Of a stretch of DNA of 64,000 nt, positions 31,827-39,691 are shown in pieces (positions within the stretch are counted from its first letter, which is position 1; each line of letters opens with the position of its first letter). Below the pieces are notes generated by a model that searched no databases, was not told the DNA's origin, and saw only the letters and a program-made list of their open reading frames with translations. Position numbers and translations under genes: made by a program. Source of the DNA: Ralstonia wenshanensis (lineage in GTDB: Bacteria; Pseudomonadota; Gammaproteobacteria; Burkholderiales; Burkholderiaceae); NCBI RefSeq assembly GCF_021173085.1, contig NZ_CP076412.1, positions 1,054,001 through 1,118,000 of the forward strand, in the 5' to 3' direction.

Positions 31827-32999
31827 ATGCGCATTGCCTATGTGACCGAAACCTGGCCGCCGGAACTCAACGGCGTGTCGCTCACTGCCGCGCGCACCGT
31901 GGGATTTTTGCAGGCGCGCGGGCATGACGTGATGGTCGTGCGCCCGCGCCAGGGCGCCATCGACGCCGGCCAGCCTGCGTTGGCGGACGACACGTTGCGT
32001 GTTCCTGGCGTGCCGATTCCCCTGTATCCGGATTTGCGCATGGGCTTGCCCGCACGGCGGCGCCTGCTTCGCGCGTGGGGCGTCTATCGACCCGACCTGG
32101 TGCATGTCGCCACGGAAGGGCCGTTGGGCTGGTCGGCCATTCGGGCTGCGCGGCAACTTGGCGTGCCCGTGACTTCGGATTTCAGAACGCGCTTTGACGA
32201 GTACGGCCGCCACTACGCGTGGGATGGCGCAGTAACGCTGGTGCGCGCCTATCTGCGCACGTTTCACAATCGCACCGATCGCACCTTCGTTCCCACGCGC
32301 GAGCTGCAACGGCAGTTAAGCGACCTCGATTTTGAGCGCCTGACCGTTAGTACGCGCGGCGTGGACGCACACAGGTTCACGCCGCAAGACCGCAGTCACG
32401 CGTTGCGTGCGCAATGGGGCGCCAGTGCCGACACACCGGTCGTGCTCACGGTGGGGCGTCTTGCGTTGGAAAAGAACCTGGGTGTCGCGCTGGATGCATT
32501 TGATGCCGTGCGCGAGCGCGTTCCCGAGGCCCGCCTCGTCATGGTGGGCGACGGTCCACAACGCAACGCACTGCGCCGTCGTTGCCCCGATGCCATCTTT
32601 GCAGGCACGCAGCACGGCGAGGCATTGGCCGCGCACTATGCATCGGCGGACGTGTTTCTCTTCCCAAGCCTGACCGAGACCTTCGGCAACGTGGTGGTCG
32701 AGGCCATGGCCAGCGGCTTGCCCGTGGTGGCGTTCGATACTGCCGCGGCCGGCATGCACGTGCGCAGCCACGAGAACGGCTGGCTTGCGCCTGTCGGCGA
32801 TTCCGCGTTGTTTACGCAGGCGGCCGTCGCACTCGCCACCAATGCCGGTTTGCGGCAGCGCCTGGGCCAAGCGGCGCGGTTGACTGCGCAGGCGCTGGAT
32901 TGGCCGCGCGTGCTCGAACGCTTTGAAGCCGCGCTCATCGCCGTGCACGACGCTGCCACCAGCGGGGAGGCCTACCATGGCGACCCACGCCTGGCCTGA
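31827..32999 (+). CDS. Glycosyltransferase, GT4 family
   Basis: A 390-residue cytoplasmic or membrane-associated glycosyltransferase with a GT-B fold. M-R-I-A-Y-V-T-E-T-W-P-P-E-L-N-G-V is the typical N-terminal strand and acceptor-side loop. V-V-L-T-V-G-R-L-A-L-E-K-N-L-G starts the nucleotide-sugar domain. S-L-T-E-T-F-G-N-V-V-V-E-A-M-A-S-G-L-P-V-V holds the E-x7-E motif. It resembles GDP-mannose-dependent alpha-mannosyltransferases and sulfoquinovosyltransferase-like enzymes that act on diacylglycerol, so lipid glycosylation is plausible. It begins seven bases after the preceding small gene and overlaps the next gene by 23 bases, i.e. one operon. Confidence 0.88.
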   Translation: MRIAYVTETWPPELNGVSLTAARTVGFLQARGHDVMVVRPRQGAIDAGQPALADDTLRVPGVPIPLYPDLRMGLPARRRLLRAWGVYRPDLVHVATEGPLGWSAIRAARQLGVPVTSDFRTRFDEYGRHYAWDGAVTLVRAYLRTFHNRTDRTFVPTRELQRQLSDLDFERLTVSTRGVDAHRFTPQDRSHALRAQWGASADTPVVLTVGRLALEKNLGVALDAFDAVRERVPEARLVMVGDGPQRNALRRRCPDAIFAGTQHGEALAAHYASADVFLFPSLTETFGNVVVEAMASGLPVVAFDTAAAGMHVRSHENGWLAPVGDSALFTQAAVALATNAGLRQRLGQAARLTAQALDWPRVLERFEAALIAVHDAATSGEAYHGDPRLA

Positions 33000-33513
33000 C
33001 TGGAAGCGCTGGCGCGAGCGCGATCGGCAGCTCGCCGTGGCGCTCAACCACGTGGCGGGCGATGCGTCGGCCATGCGCTTCTATCGCGGTGTCAGTCGCC
33101 TTGGCGACGGCATGCTTTGGTATGCGTTGATGGCGGCGTTGCCCGTGGTAGGCGGTGACACCGGCTGGGAATGCGCCAAGCAGATGGGCCTGACGGGGCT
33201 GCTCTCGCTGGTCATCTACATCCTGCTCAAGCGCGGCGTGTGCCGGCCTCGGCCCTACCTCTCTTGCGAAGAGATCCATCTGTGCGGGCGCGTGCTCGAC
33301 CAGTTCAGCTTTCCATCGGGCCACACGCTGCATGCGGTGTCGTTCAGCATCGTGATGGCGGCGTATTACCCGCGCATGGCACTGGCGCTCGTGCCGTTCA
33401 CGCTCATGGTCGCCGTCTCTCGCGTCGTGCTCGGTCTGCACTATCCGAGCGACGTGCTGGCGGGTGCCGGCCTCGGAATGTTGATCGGCGGATTGTCGGT
33501 GTGGTTGTTCTAG
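32977..33513 (+). CDS. PAP2-family membrane phosphatase
   Basis: A 178-residue inner-membrane protein, start at 32977 preceded by GGGGAGG. The three phosphatase motifs are intact: K-R-G-V-C-R-P-R-P near residue 85, F-P-S-G-H near 110, and S-R-V-V-L-G-L-H-Y-P-S-D near 150. Family members dephosphorylate undecaprenyl pyrophosphate, phosphatidic acid or related lipids on the outer face of the inner membrane. Translational overlap with the glycosyltransferase suggests a shared lipid-linked substrate. It is convergent with the DUF2334 gene. Confidence 0.9.
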   Translation: MATHAWPDWKRWRERDRQLAVALNHVAGDASAMRFYRGVSRLGDGMLWYALMAALPVVGGDTGWECAKQMGLTGLLSLVIYILLKRGVCRPRPYLSCEEIHLCGRVLDQFSFPSGHTLHAVSFSIVMAAYYPRMALALVPFTLMVAVSRVVLGLHYPSDVLAGAGLGMLIGGLSVWLF

Positions 33514-33522
33514 CGCCCGCGC

Positions 33523-34317
33523 TCAATACGATGTTTGTGCGTGCGCGGCGACGGCGGTTTCCGGGCCGCCCATCCACGCCTGGGCCAGCACCTGCGCAAA
33601 GCCGTTCTTCGTGACGGGCGTGCGCGTCTCCAGGCACGCGGCGAGCAGCTCTTGCCAATGACGAATGACGTCCGGATGCGCCGCGTCGGCCGGATGCAAG
33701 CCAAGGCGCACCAGTGGTGCCTCTGTGTGTTGCTGCGCCAGCCAGCGCAGGTAATACCGCGACACCAGCCGGCGCGCCGGCGACCGCACGCTGTACGTCA
33801 GACAGGGCGCCTTCAGCGGGCGCCGGGGGTGCAGCAAAAAGAAACGCCGCAGCGTGGTCGTATAGCGCAGCGGCAGTCCGTCGAGCGCCTCCCAGGTGGC
33901 GGGGTTCATCAGCCACGCCGGGGCGACGAAGCCATGTAGCGGCCAACCGTTGGCGGCAAACCATGCGGCGCCGGCTTCAATGCGCGCACGCGCCGCTGCC
34001 AGCGGGATCGCAGAGAATTCGCCTTCGCCGGCGGTATAGCGCGTGCGGATCAATTGGTCGATCACGCCGCCGGGGGGCTGGTCGTCCAGGTGCGCATAGC
34101 CGTGCAGGACAAGCTCATCGCCCTCGGCCAGGCATTCGCTCATGACGCGGCAGAAGCGCTCGCTGCTGCGTGCGGTGGGGCCGCGATAAAAGTTCGGAAT
34201 GACCAGCAGAGACTTTGGTACGCGCGCCACCTCATCCAACGCGGAGAGCAACACCTTGCACGCAGGCCAGGTGGCCGGCGTGACATCGTGCATGGCAAGA
34301 ATGAGATGGCGCGACAT
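33523..34317 (-). CDS. DUF2334 polysaccharide-deacetylase-like protein
   Basis: A 264-residue protein of the NodB-like deacetylase superfamily, DUF2334 branch. L-I-L-A-M-H-D-V-T-P near the start carries the first metal-ligand aspartate, E-L-V-L-H-G-Y-A-H near residue 75 carries the histidines, and G-F-V-A-P-A-W-L-M-N near 128 is the usual family loop. No signal peptide is visible. It is the second gene of a two-gene operon with the glycosyltransferase at 34339. Deacetylation of a sugar made by that enzyme is a reasonable but unproven role. Confidence 0.82.
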   Translation of the reverse strand: MSRHLILAMHDVTPATWPACKVLLSALDEVARVPKSLLVIPNFYRGPTARSSERFCRVMSECLAEGDELVLHGYAHLDDQPPGGVIDQLIRTRYTAGEGEFSAIPLAAARARIEAGAAWFAANGWPLHGFVAPAWLMNPATWEALDGLPLRYTTTLRRFFLLHPRRPLKAPCLTYSVRSPARRLVSRYYLRWLAQQHTEAPLVRLGLHPADAAHPDVIRHWQELLAACLETRTPVTKNGFAQVLAQAWMGGPETAVAAHAQTSY

Positions 34318-34338
34318 GATGAACAGGATCGGTCAGGG

Positions 34339-35505
34339 CTACCGGCCGCGCGATGCACGCACGCGCTCGCGAGCCGGTTGTGGGGTGGTGGTTTCCGCAG
34401 TGGTGCCGGTTTGTCGGCCCAGCAGCATCAGATAGCGTTGCATCAGTTGCGGCAGCACGGCCCGCCAGTCGTATCGCATGGCGTGGCGTCGCGCCGCGTG
34501 CGCCAGTTCCACCGGATCGCGTTGGCGCAGCGCCTGAAGCGCCTGGGCGAAATCGTCGGCGCGGCAACGCGGCACGGCATAGCCGACGCGCTCGTTCACC
34601 AGCTCGCTCAAGCCGCCGGCCGCGCAGGTGACGACCGGGACGCCGCTGGCCATCGCTTCCAGCGCGACGAGGCCAAATGTTTCCTGATCGCCCGCGTGCA
34701 CAAACGCGTCGGCACTCGCCATGGCCGCGGCCAGGTGCTGCGGATCGCCTTCATAAGCGAGCGCGCGCACGTGTTTGCCACGTGGCGGTGTCGGACCCGA
34801 ACCGATGGTGACGAGCACGCTGCCGTCGTCGAGCTTGTCCACTGCATCACACAGCACGTGCAGATTTTTCTCGGGTGCATAGCGGCCGACGTACAGCAGC
34901 ACGCGAGCATCGCGCGGCAGGTCAAGCTGTTCGCGCCAGCGCAGCGAGCGCCGCGCCGGGTGGAACAGGCGCGTGTCCACGCCCAACGGTTGCAGTTCAA
35001 TGCGTTGGACGCCCAGGTCAGCCACTTTTTGCGCGATGTAGCGGCTGGGCACGAACACCGTATCGAAGTGCGGATACAGCTTGCGGGCGTACGCCGCTGC
35101 GGCCAGCTCTGCGGGCGGTCCGCCCAGCCGGCGGAAGAACGCGGGCAGATCGGAGTGATAGAAGGCCGCTACCGGCACCTGCAGTTGCGCGCCAGCCTGC
35201 ACCGCCGCCCACGACAGCCGATAAGGATCGCCGGCTTCAATCAGATCCGGCGACAGCGCACACAGCGCCCGCATGGCCGGCCCGGTCCGCAACGGAATGC
35301 GATAACCATGCGACAGGGGCAGCGGCACGCCTGGTACCACGGCGATCTCGTTGCTCGCGTCGTCCGCCGTACCCGGCACGACCAGCGTGTGCCGCCAGTG
35401 CGTGGAGCGCAGGAAGTCGTGCTTGGCGCGCAGGTAGCGTTTGACGCCACCGCTTTCCGCTGCCCAGAACATCGTCACGTCGGCCAGATGCAATGACGCG
35501 GTCAT
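34339..35505 (-). CDS. Glycosyltransferase, GT4 family
   Basis: A 388-residue GT-B enzyme, a paralogue of the one at 31827. The start at 35505 (M-T-A-S-L-H-L-A-D-V-T-M-F) lies 76 bases after rpoN2, and longer in-frame starts exist inside the end of rpoN2. S-G-G-V-K-R-Y-L-R-A-K is the acceptor-side loop, L-L-Y-V-G-R-Y-A-P-E-K-N opens the donor domain, and D-Q-E-T-F-G-L-V-A-L-E-A-M-A-S-G-V-P-V-V carries E-x7-E. It probably works on membrane glycolipid together with the convergent glycosyltransferase/PAP2 pair. It has no clear ribosome-binding site and may be transcribed with rpoN2. Confidence 0.87.
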   Translation of the reverse strand: MTASLHLADVTMFWAAESGGVKRYLRAKHDFLRSTHWRHTLVVPGTADDASNEIAVVPGVPLPLSHGYRIPLRTGPAMRALCALSPDLIEAGDPYRLSWAAVQAGAQLQVPVAAFYHSDLPAFFRRLGGPPAELAAAAYARKLYPHFDTVFVPSRYIAQKVADLGVQRIELQPLGVDTRLFHPARRSLRWREQLDLPRDARVLLYVGRYAPEKNLHVLCDAVDKLDDGSVLVTIGSGPTPPRGKHVRALAYEGDPQHLAAAMASADAFVHAGDQETFGLVALEAMASGVPVVTCAAGGLSELVNERVGYAVPRCRADDFAQALQALRQRDPVELAHAARRHAMRYDWRAVLPQLMQRYLMLLGRQTGTTAETTTPQPARERVRASRGR

Positions 35506-35581
35506 CGCATCGTCGACGCGGTGTGGCGAGTCGTGATCGGTGGGAAGCTTGCGCACGGGGCTCCTGTCGGTGGCGGGCGCG

Positions 35582-37084
35582 TCAGACCTGGCGCCGCATT
35601 TCGGCCGGCGCAATGCGCATCAGCCCGCGATACTTGGCCACGGTGCGGCGCGCAACGATCACGCCCTGCTCGGCCAGCATCTTGGCGAGCGATACATCGG
35701 AGAGCGGCGCGTCCGAATCTTCGGCTTCGATCATCTCCTTGAGCAATGCCCGCACCGAAGCGGCCGAGCATGCGCCGCCGGTGTCGGTGGCCAGTTGGCG
35801 CGAGAAGAAGTACTTGAACTCGAAGATGCCGCGCGGCGTGGCCATGTACTTGTTGCCCGTGGCGCGCGAGATGGTCGATTCGTGCAGTCCCAGCTCTTCA
35901 GCCACGTCACGCAGCACCAGCGGCTTCATGGCCACCTCCCCGTATTCCAGGAAGTGCTTCTGGTGCGCGACGATCGCCTCGGCCACGCGCTGGATCGTGG
36001 CAAAGCGTTGTTGCGCATTGCGGATCAGCCAGCGTGCTTCCTGCAGTTGGTGCGCCAGCGGCGTGCGATTGTGGCCCCGTGTCTGAGCAAACAGCTCTGC
36101 GTAGACCTTGTTGACGCGCGCGCACGGCGCCACCGCCGGGTTCGTCAGGGCAACCCACTTGCCCTTGATCTTGGTGACGATCACGTCCGGCACGATGTAG
36201 CCCGCATGGGCCTGCGAAAAGCGCAGCCCAGGGCGCGGGTCCAGCATGCGGATCAGTGCGCAGGCGTCGCGCAACTCCTCTTCGGTGCAAGCGAGCGCGC
36301 GACGCATCTGCGTGAATTCGCGCTTGGCCAATCGGGGCAGGTGGCTGCGCACGATGTCTTGCGCGATCTCCTGGATGCGTTCTTCGGCTTCGGTGTCGGC
36401 GGGGCGGGCTTCGATCTGCAGGCGCAGGCATTCCGCCAGATCACGCGCAGCCACGCCCGGCGGGTCCAGGCTCTGCACGAGCGCCAGCGCAATCTGCATC
36501 TCCTTCTCGGTGGGTGGCGGTTCCACCGGTGCGAGCGGAATCAGCTCGGAGAGCAACTGGCGCAGGTAACCGTCGTCGTCCAGCGCTTCAATCAGCGTCT
36601 GTGCGAGGAGGCAGTCGCGCTCAGACAGGCGATAGCTGCGCAACTCCTGATGCAGGTGCTCGCGCAAGCTCGGCGTGGAGTGGACCCATTCGCCGATGTC
36701 GCTGTCTTCACCGTCGCCATGGTGGGCGCCGCCGTGGCTGTAGTAGGTGCTGAAGTCGGTCGGGAAATCTTCCGATGCGGCCAGCGTCGCGTCGGTTTCA
36801 ATGGCGCTGGTGGTGGTTTCCAGCGGGGCATCGTCTACAGGCGTGTGGTCAGCCGCGGCGCCGTCGAGATCGGGCGCAATGGCAATGTCGCCGGTGCGTG
36901 CCGCATCGGGCTGCGCCCCCGCTTCTTGCTCGACCTCTTCCAGGAACGGATTGCTTGCGAGCGCTTCTTGCATTTCCTGCGCAAATTCGGTTGCAGACAA
37001 CTGCAGCAGCTTGACGGATTGCTGCAGTCGCGGCGTGAGCGCGAGATGCTGCTTCGCACGCATTTCCAGAGCGGCCTTGACCAT
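35582..37084 (-). CDS. rpoN: RNA polymerase sigma-54 factor (second copy, RpoN2)
   Basis: A 500-residue sigma factor. Region I is glutamine- and leucine-rich (L-T-P-R-L-Q-Q-S-V-K-L-L-Q-L-S, residues 16-30). Region II is acidic (about 60-130). The core-binding and DNA-binding parts follow, with helix-turn-helix L-G-L-H-E-S-T-I-S-R-A-T near residue 400 and the diagnostic RpoN box A-R-R-T-V-A-K-Y-R near residue 480. AAGGAGG stands eight bases before the ATG. It lies on the secondary replicon with two activators that need it. A near-perfect -24/-12 sequence upstream suggests it activates its own transcription. The main rpoN would be expected on the other chromosome, beyond this window. Confidence 0.93.
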   Translation of the reverse strand: MVKAALEMRAKQHLALTPRLQQSVKLLQLSATEFAQEMQEALASNPFLEEVEQEAGAQPDAARTGDIAIAPDLDGAAADHTPVDDAPLETTTSAIETDATLAASEDFPTDFSTYYSHGGAHHGDGEDSDIGEWVHSTPSLREHLHQELRSYRLSERDCLLAQTLIEALDDDGYLRQLLSELIPLAPVEPPPTEKEMQIALALVQSLDPPGVAARDLAECLRLQIEARPADTEAEERIQEIAQDIVRSHLPRLAKREFTQMRRALACTEEELRDACALIRMLDPRPGLRFSQAHAGYIVPDVIVTKIKGKWVALTNPAVAPCARVNKVYAELFAQTRGHNRTPLAHQLQEARWLIRNAQQRFATIQRVAEAIVAHQKHFLEYGEVAMKPLVLRDVAEELGLHESTISRATGNKYMATPRGIFEFKYFFSRQLATDTGGACSAASVRALLKEMIEAEDSDAPLSDVSLAKMLAEQGVIVARRTVAKYRGLMRIAPAEMRRQV

Positions 37085-37144
37085 TCGCCTTGCCTCCTTT
37101 GGTGAGTGGGCGTCGACATTTCCGTCGACCGGTCACCGCATCGA

Positions 37145-37160
37145 TGCAAAGGGTATGCCA
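37145..37160 (-). promoter_or_regulatory. Sigma-54 (-24/-12) promoter candidate of rpoN2
   Basis: On the minus strand TGGCAT-ACCCT-TTGCA matches ten of eleven conserved positions of TGGCAC-N5-TTGCW with exact spacing. Transcription would start about 50 bases before the rpoN2 ATG. Confidence 0.8.
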
Positions 37161-37407
37161 TGTCAACAAAGCCAGTCGCCACAAGGCTTTACGGGCGGCT
37201 GGCACGCCGTTTCTACATGGTCATGTCGTTTTTATATGCGCATTGTTGCCGGCACATGACAGCACAGGAGGTGGTTGCAGAGTGGGCCGGCAGACGCAGA
37301 GGGGTGGCATCGCAGGTACATGCGTTGCTGCGCTGGAGGGCGGGAGACGCGCCGCAGTGCGCTTCCATCTGCCTTCTTACCGCACATCACATCCCAGGAG
37401 AAACCAC
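37161..37407. promoter_or_regulatory. Divergent intergenic region between rpoN2 and a small secreted protein gene
   Basis: About 320 bp between the two ATGs. Besides the rpoN2 promoter there is a TGGCAC-N5-TTCTA at 37200-37215 on the plus strand that lacks the essential GC of the -12 element. The promoter for the secreted protein is not recognised. Confidence 0.35.
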
Positions 37408-37815
37408 ATGCGAACACGTTTCCTGACCGCTGCCCTCGCCAGCGCCATTGTCGGGCTTGGCATCGGCACGGCCGTCGCCCAGACGACGACCCCACCGGTC
37501 GACAACCAGGAATCCAGCAACCCCACCAAGGCGCCGGGCAAGCGCACCGACCCGCCGTCTTCGACTGCCGACCGCACGGCCAATACAGCGATGCCCGGCA
37601 GCGAGGCGGCCCCCGCCGCAGGGAGCGGCAACGACACCAGCAAGCCGATGCACAAGAAGCATCGCCATCACAAGAAATCGAAATCGAATTCGACCGTGCC
37701 GGGCGGTACCAACAGCGCGGGCGACATGTCGCACTCGGGCGTGCAGGCCGGGGGCAATGAGGCCGCAACGACCACCGGGAATTCCTACCCCGGTAGCTCG
37801 AAGCAAGGTCAGTAA
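37408..37815 (+). CDS. Small secreted protein with a His/Lys-rich segment
   Basis: A 135-residue protein of unknown family. CAGGAG precedes the ATG by seven bases. A Sec signal peptide (M-R-T-R-F-L-T-A-A-L-A-S-A-I-V-G-L-G-I-G-T-A-V-A-Q) ends near residue 25. The mature part is low-complexity: rich in T, S, N, P, G and A, with the cluster M-H-K-K-H-R-H-H-K-K-S-K-S near residue 90 that could bind metal or polyanions. No cysteine and no hydrophobic core are present, so it is probably disordered in the periplasm or outside the cell. Confidence 0.75.
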   Translation: MRTRFLTAALASAIVGLGIGTAVAQTTTPPVDNQESSNPTKAPGKRTDPPSSTADRTANTAMPGSEAAPAAGSGNDTSKPMHKKHRHHKKSKSNSTVPGGTNSAGDMSHSGVQAGGNEAATTTGNSYPGSSKQGQ

Positions 37816-37837
37816 CGTTGAAAGGGAAGGGCTCGCC

Positions 37838-37984
37838 ATGCCGATGACACTCACCACCGCCGTCCGCACGGGCCCGCGCGCCCGCGCGGAGACCGAACCC
37901 GCTCCGCGCCGGCCGACGCCGGAACCGCAGGAGCGCCGCCGCCACGAGCATCCGGGCGAACGCGCGCACGCGCATCCGCGCTAG
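37838..37984 (+). CDS. Hypothetical 48-residue basic, proline-rich peptide
   Basis: A short frame M-P-M-T-L-T-T-A-V-R-T-G-P-R-A-R with AAGGGAAGG about nine bases before the ATG and 22 bases after the previous stop. It is rich in R, P, E and H and has no known family. Good ribosome-binding context and position in a putative operon support it, but the high GC content makes chance frames common. Confidence 0.4.
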   Translation: MPMTLTTAVRTGPRARAETEPAPRRPTPEPQERRRHEHPGERAHAHPR

Positions 37985-38048
37985 AACGTCAGCGCGGATG
38001 CTGTGGGTGCGTCAGAGCCGGGGGGCGGTTGAGCTTGAAAGCGCGCGG

Positions 38049-39152
38049 TCAAGCCGCCATGGCGGCGGCCGCGGTGCTTTGGTAGAGGTCGAGGCGGTTG
38101 TACAGCGTCTTCAGGCTGACACCGAGCGTCTTGGCGGCTTGGCGCTTGTCGCCATGAAAATGCTCCAGCGTGGCCAGGATCATTGCGCGCTGCGCATCGG
38201 CCAGCGTCACGCCCACGGACAGGCTGAGCACACCTTCCTTGACGGTCGGACGGGCGGGGCCGCGTGCGGGCGCCAGTGGCGCAGCCAGTTCGACGGTTTT
38301 CTCGCCGAGGATGTAGCCGCGTTGCACAGCGTTGCGCAACTCACGCACATTGCCAGGCCACGGCTGGCCACGCAGCGACGCCAGAGCTTGGCGGGAAAAC
38401 ACCTTGTCGGTCTGGTGCGCAGCGTTGAACTGGGCAAGGAAGTGCAAGGCCAACTCTTCGATATCGTCTTCGCGATCGCGCAGCGGCGGTACCTGCAGCG
38501 GCACCACGGCCAAGCGATACATCAGATCTTCGCGAAAGGCACCTTCACTCACCGCTTCCAGCAGGTTGCGGTTGGTGGCCGCGATGATGCGCGCACGCGT
38601 CTGGATCGGCTCGGTGCCGCCCACCCGCATGAACACGCCGGTCTCCAGCACGCGCAGCAGCTTGACCTGCATCTCGACCGGCATCTCGGTAATTTCATCG
38701 AGGAAGATCGTGCCGCCGCAGGCATGTTCGAAATAGCCGATATGACGTTGGGCCGCGCCAGTAAAGCTGCCCTTCTCGTGGCCGAACAATTCCGACTCGA
38801 TCAGGTTGGGCGAGATGGCGCCGCAGTTCACCGCAATAAAGGCCTGGTCTGCGCGCGGGCTCATGTCGTGCACCGTGCGCGCGATCAATTCCTTGCCCGT
38901 ACCCGATTCGCCCATGATGAGCACCGTGGCCAGGGTGCCTGACACCTTCCCAATCTGGTCGTACAGCGCGCGCATCACCGACGAGCGGCCGTAGAGGTGG
39001 CCGAAATCCGGCTCGGCAATCGGTTGGGCGGGGGATGTTTCGGCGTCCGACGGCACGCGCTCGGTGTCGTCAAAGTCGGCCAGGGCAGGGGGATAGCTCA
39101 GGCGCCCAACGGTCACTGCACGTTCGTCGGCGAAGGCTTCGCTCAAGGACAT
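38049..39152 (-). CDS. Sigma-54 enhancer-binding protein lacking a receiver domain
   Basis: A 367-residue activator. About 50 poorly conserved residues precede the AAA+ domain, which starts at L-Y-G-R-S-S-V-M. Walker A is G-E-S-G-T-G-K-E, the sigma-54 contact loop reads G-S-F-T-G-A instead of G-A-F-T-G-A, Walker B is G-T-I-F-L-D-E-I-T, and there is an arginine finger region F-R-E-D-L-M-Y-R-L. The Fis-type helix-turn-helix is at the end ([16 protein letters not shown]). With no receiver it is either constitutively active or controlled by another protein, as PspF is. Close similarity to the activator at 39692 indicates duplication. Confidence 0.88.
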   Translation of the reverse strand: MSLSEAFADERAVTVGRLSYPPALADFDDTERVPSDAETSPAQPIAEPDFGHLYGRSSVMRALYDQIGKVSGTLATVLIMGESGTGKELIARTVHDMSPRADQAFIAVNCGAISPNLIESELFGHEKGSFTGAAQRHIGYFEHACGGTIFLDEITEMPVEMQVKLLRVLETGVFMRVGGTEPIQTRARIIAATNRNLLEAVSEGAFREDLMYRLAVVPLQVPPLRDREDDIEELALHFLAQFNAAHQTDKVFSRQALASLRGQPWPGNVRELRNAVQRGYILGEKTVELAAPLAPARGPARPTVKEGVLSLSVGVTLADAQRAMILATLEHFHGDKRQAAKTLGVSLKTLYNRLDLYQSTAAAAMAA

Positions 39153-39691
39153 GGCTCCCTCGTGGTTGGTTGCGACGGGGACGTCCTGGCGAGCGGCTGC
39201 ATCGTCAGCGATGCAGTCTTCGGAAGGCAGGGTACGTCGTCATCCCGTCACATTGTGTTGAAAAGTTGAGCCATTATCAGGTCCGCCCAAGCGCGTTGTA
39301 TGTCGGGCATGCGCTGACGTTTCTTCCATCCTGTCGGCCAAACGCTGACAAGAAACGGGCCTGAGACGCAGATGCCGTGCGGGTTTCACATTTCAAAGCG
39401 GCGTAAGGTATCCATTTCAGCCCGCAGGTGGCGAAGCGCCGACCATCTCAACTATGCTGACTCGTGCGTGATACCAACGGCTCGCCGTGGTGTGATGCAT
39501 TCGTTCCATTTCTTGCATGCGTGCGTGTAAAAATTACCGACGCCAACATTGCCAACGCGGGTTTTCGCACGCCATCGCTGAGGTTGTATTGGATGGAATA
39601 CTTTTTGCACATGCCGCCGGTTCTGCCGCCCAGCGCACCGTTGCGCCATGCATGATTGCCGGCACATACCGGTTCATCCAACCAAATCGAG
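39153..39691. promoter_or_regulatory. 539-bp divergent region between two sigma-54 activator genes
   Basis: It holds the sigma-54-type site at 39594-39609 for the right-hand gene. It also has two hairpin-prone palindromic words (GCTGCATCGTCAGCGATGCAG, ends at 39195 and 39215). I see no gene. It could contain upstream activator sites for both regulators. Confidence 0.45.
39594..39609 (+). promoter_or_regulatory. Sigma-54 (-24/-12) promoter candidate of the response regulator gene
   Basis: TGGAAT-ACTTT-TTGCA: perfect TTGCA, conserved TGG and correct spacing (nine of eleven). The start codon is 83 bases downstream. Confidence 0.6.

Noticed and set aside
37200-37215. TGGCAC-N5-TTCTA before the small secreted protein gene
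   Set aside because: The -24 element is perfect but the essential GC of the -12 element is missing.
39431-39446. Minus-strand TGGTCG-N5-TCGCC in front of the receiver-less activator
   Set aside because: Only the GG/GC dinucleotides match and it lies about 280 bases from the start codon.
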